From assembly GCA_004553495.1 (NCBI GenBank), contig SFLE01000038.1:1-15309 (forward strand): DNA of 15,309 nucleotides. The letters run 5' to 3'. The notes beneath the pieces are model-generated. The model worked only from the letters and a program-made list of their open reading frames with translations. It searched no databases and was not told the origin of the DNA. Made by a program: the position numbers and the translations under genes. Each line of letters starts with the position of its first letter. Position 1 is the stretch's first letter. Below are positions 13,893-15,309 of this stretch, piece after piece. Source of the stretch: Clostridiales bacterium (lineage in GTDB: Bacteria; Bacillota; Clostridia; Oscillospirales; Oscillospiraceae).

Positions 13893-15068
13893 TTATTCGC
13901 CTACCTTTATTCTTTCGATACCGGCATACGCCTCTTCTACGAGCGCGTCAATATCCAGAGCGGCTTCTATCCGCTCGACATCATTGAGCTTGGGCTTGGT
14001 CTTGGGATGCTTGGGCGTGAACACCGTGCAGCAGTCCTCGTACGGGAGTATGGAGGTCTCGAATGTGCCTATCCTGCGCGCGAGACGGACTATCTCCTCC
14101 TTGTCCATGCCTATGAGCGGCTGGAGCACCGGAAGCTCGGTGACTGCCTGAGTGGATGCCATCGCTTCCATGGTCTGGCTTGCTACCTGACCGAGGTTTT
14201 CGCCCGTGACTATGGCTTTTGCACCGTTTGCGTCGGCTATCTTCTGCGCAATGCGCATCATAAACCGGCGCATGATGAGCGTGAAATAGTCCTCGTCGCA
14301 CTTGGCGCGTATCTCCTCCTGGATGTGCGTAAACGGCACGACCTCGATGGTCATTCTGCCGCAGTACACCGTGAGCAGCCGCGCAAGCTCTATCACCTTC
14401 TGCTTTGCCTGCTCGGATGTATATGGGAACGAGAAAAAATGCACGGGTATAAGGCGAACGCCGCGCTTTGCTATCATGTATGTCGATACCGGACTGTCGA
14501 TACCGCCGGACAGCAGCGTTACCGCAACGCCGTTTGCACCCACCGGCATACCGCCAGCACCGGGAGTCGGGGTGGCGTGTACATAAGCGGCAAGGTCGCG
14601 CACCTCGACATGCACCGTAAGCTCCGGAGAGTGCACATCGACCTCGCAGTCGGGATATGCCTCGGCAAGCTCGCCGCCGACAAACTGCGCAAGCTCTATG
14701 CTCGTCATGGGAAAGCTCTTGTCGCTGCGCTTTGCCTCGCACTTGAAGCTTTTTGCCGCGAGCATATCGTCTTTAAGATACTCGATGGCAAGCTCGGCTA
14801 TCTTCTTCGCGTCCTTTTCGCAGCCGGCGGCGCGGTTTACGGACGCAATGCCGAAAACCTTGGTCATCGCCTCGAAAGCGGCGTCCATATCGCTCGTTTC
14901 ATCGACGGGCTCTATGTACACCGTTGACTGCATACAATAGGTTTTAAATTTCCCGATGGCTTCGAGCCTGCGCTTAATGTTGCTCATGAGCTTCTGCTCG
15001 AACGAGCGGCGGTTCAGCCCCTTGAGGACTATCTCGCCCTGCTTGAGGAGAATAATATCGTTTATCAT
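13893..15068 (-). CDS. thiI: ThiI: tRNA 4-thiouridine synthase (short form)
   Basis: This 391-residue protein makes 4-thiouridine at position 8 of tRNA and may supply sulfur for thiazole synthesis. It has a ferredoxin-like domain (about 1-60), a THUMP domain (about 61-165) and an ATP pyrophosphatase domain with the PP-loop S187-G-G-I-D-S-P193. C346 or C347 in YEDCCTVFTPKHPKTKP corresponds to the conserved active cysteine region. The C-terminal rhodanese domain of the E. coli enzyme is absent, as is usual in Bacillota, where a separate cysteine desulfurase (NifZ-type) delivers sulfur; no such gene is adjacent here. GGAGC seven bases before the ATG supports the start. It is co-transcribed with cinA from promoters at 15100-15128 and possibly 15173-15201. 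Confidence 0.95.
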   Translation of the reverse strand: MINDIILLKQGEIVLKGLNRRSFEQKLMSNIKRRLEAIGKFKTYCMQSTVYIEPVDETSDMDAAFEAMTKVFGIASVNRAAGCEKDAKKIAELAIEYLKDDMLAAKSFKCEAKRSDKSFPMTSIELAQFVGGELAEAYPDCEVDVHSPELTVHVEVRDLAAYVHATPTPGAGGMPVGANGVAVTLLSGGIDSPVSTYMIAKRGVRLIPVHFFSFPYTSEQAKQKVIELARLLTVYCGRMTIEVVPFTHIQEEIRAKCDEDYFTLIMRRFMMRIAQKIADANGAKAIVTGENLGQVASQTMEAMASTQAVTELPVLQPLIGMDKEEIVRLARRIGTFETSILPYEDCCTVFTPKHPKTKPKLNDVERIEAALDIDALVEEAYAGIERIKVGE

Positions 15069-15099
15069 TTCTTTTGCTCCTAACTATTTTTAACGAATT

Positions 15100-15128
15100 A
15101 TTATATCATTATTTGCACCAAACCGCAA
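15100..15128 (-). promoter_or_regulatory. proximal promoter candidate of thiI-cinA
   Basis: On the minus strand TTGCGG (15123-15128) and a perfect TATAAT (15100-15105) are separated by 17 bases, about 30 bases before the thiI start codon. Its -35 overlaps the T tract of the hairpin at 15125-15157. Confidence 0.65.
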
Positions 15129-15157
15129 CAAAAGCTCCGCAAAGCATTTTGCGGAGC
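15125..15157 (-). terminator. terminator-like hairpin in the thiI leader
   Basis: GCTCCGCAAA (15134-15143) pairs perfectly with its complement at 15148-15157 around a four-base loop. On the minus strand it is followed by TTTTGTTG, a short U tract. It lies between the distal and proximal promoters. It could instead end a gene to the right of the window. Confidence 0.65.
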
Positions 15158-15172
15158 ACACACAACATCTAA

Positions 15173-15201
15173 ATTATATTAGTTTTTGTGACTTATGTCA
15201 A
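15173..15201 (-). promoter_or_regulatory. distal consensus promoter upstream of thiI
   Basis: On the minus strand TTGACA (15196-15201) and TATAAT (15173-15178), both perfect, are separated by 17 bases. RNA would start near 15166, only about nine bases before the hairpin at 15134-15157. Confidence 0.8.
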
Positions 15202-15309
15202 TATATTAATAAATTTGTTCACATTTTTCGTATATGCGCACAAAAATCTCATTGGATCTTCATGCAGCATTGCTCTTGAAATGCCGGTGCAAATTTGGTA
15301 TCTTTAAAT

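Noticed and set aside
13878..14927. 349-residue plus-strand frame antisense to thiI
   Set aside because: thiI has all expected domains on the minus strand; the antisense frame is rich in Arg, His and Tyr without any motif.
15234..15309. Possible start of a plus-strand gene running off the right edge
   Set aside because: The ATG has no ribosome site, only 25 codons are visible, and the sequence shows no recognisable protein; it cannot be supported.

Overview
The window looks like a piece of chromosome from an anaerobic, gut-type Bacillota, probably class Clostridia near Oscillospiraceae or Ruminococcaceae. The reasons are a moderately GC-rich code, strong purine-rich ribosome binding sites, textbook sigma-A promoters (TTGACA-17-TATAAT type), many intrinsic terminators shared by convergent genes, and an oxygen-sensitive-type cysteine desulfidase. 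The family-level placement is inference. No phage, transposase, plasmid or CRISPR gene is present.

Left region (1-5576). Two direct copies of a roughly 200 bp repeat (40-239 and 5349-5548) bracket a four-gene metabolic module. The module holds a YkvI-family membrane transporter (minus strand), a divergent cupin regulator whose HTH domain lacks its first half, an octopine/opine-dehydrogenase-family oxidoreductase that starts at an internal TTG codon, and a CyuA/UPF0597-type L-cysteine desulfidase. The transporter promoter and the dehydrogenase promoter share a 13-base box over their -35 elements, so common control is plausible. My working hypothesis is that the transporter, dehydrogenase and desulfidase take up an N-substituted amino acid (opine-like), split it oxidatively, and beta-eliminate the released cysteine or related amino acid. 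This is inference from family membership and context. A truncated tRNA 3' end lies at the left edge, and each repeat copy also begins with tRNA-3'-end-like sequence.

Middle region (5577-8535). A complete tRNA-Ser(GGA) lies on the minus strand. It is followed on the plus strand by a sugar-phosphate nucleotidyltransferase with an unusual C-terminal piece resembling phosphomannomutase domain IV. Next comes a tightly packed operon of a LUD-domain protein, a YugP-type membrane zinc peptidase and a single-domain cupin, with its own promoter inside the end of the nucleotidyltransferase gene.

Right region (8535-15309) is ordinary core and membrane content: a YkvA (DUF1232) protein (minus), a Na/Pi cotransporter with a PhoU-like tail, an EamA/DMT permease overlapping a YhhN lysoplasmalogenase-family gene, and then thiI-cinA on the minus strand. 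A perfect sigma-A promoter upstream of thiI fires straight into a terminator-like hairpin, with a second promoter embedded just after it. The last 150 bases hold no gene that I can support.
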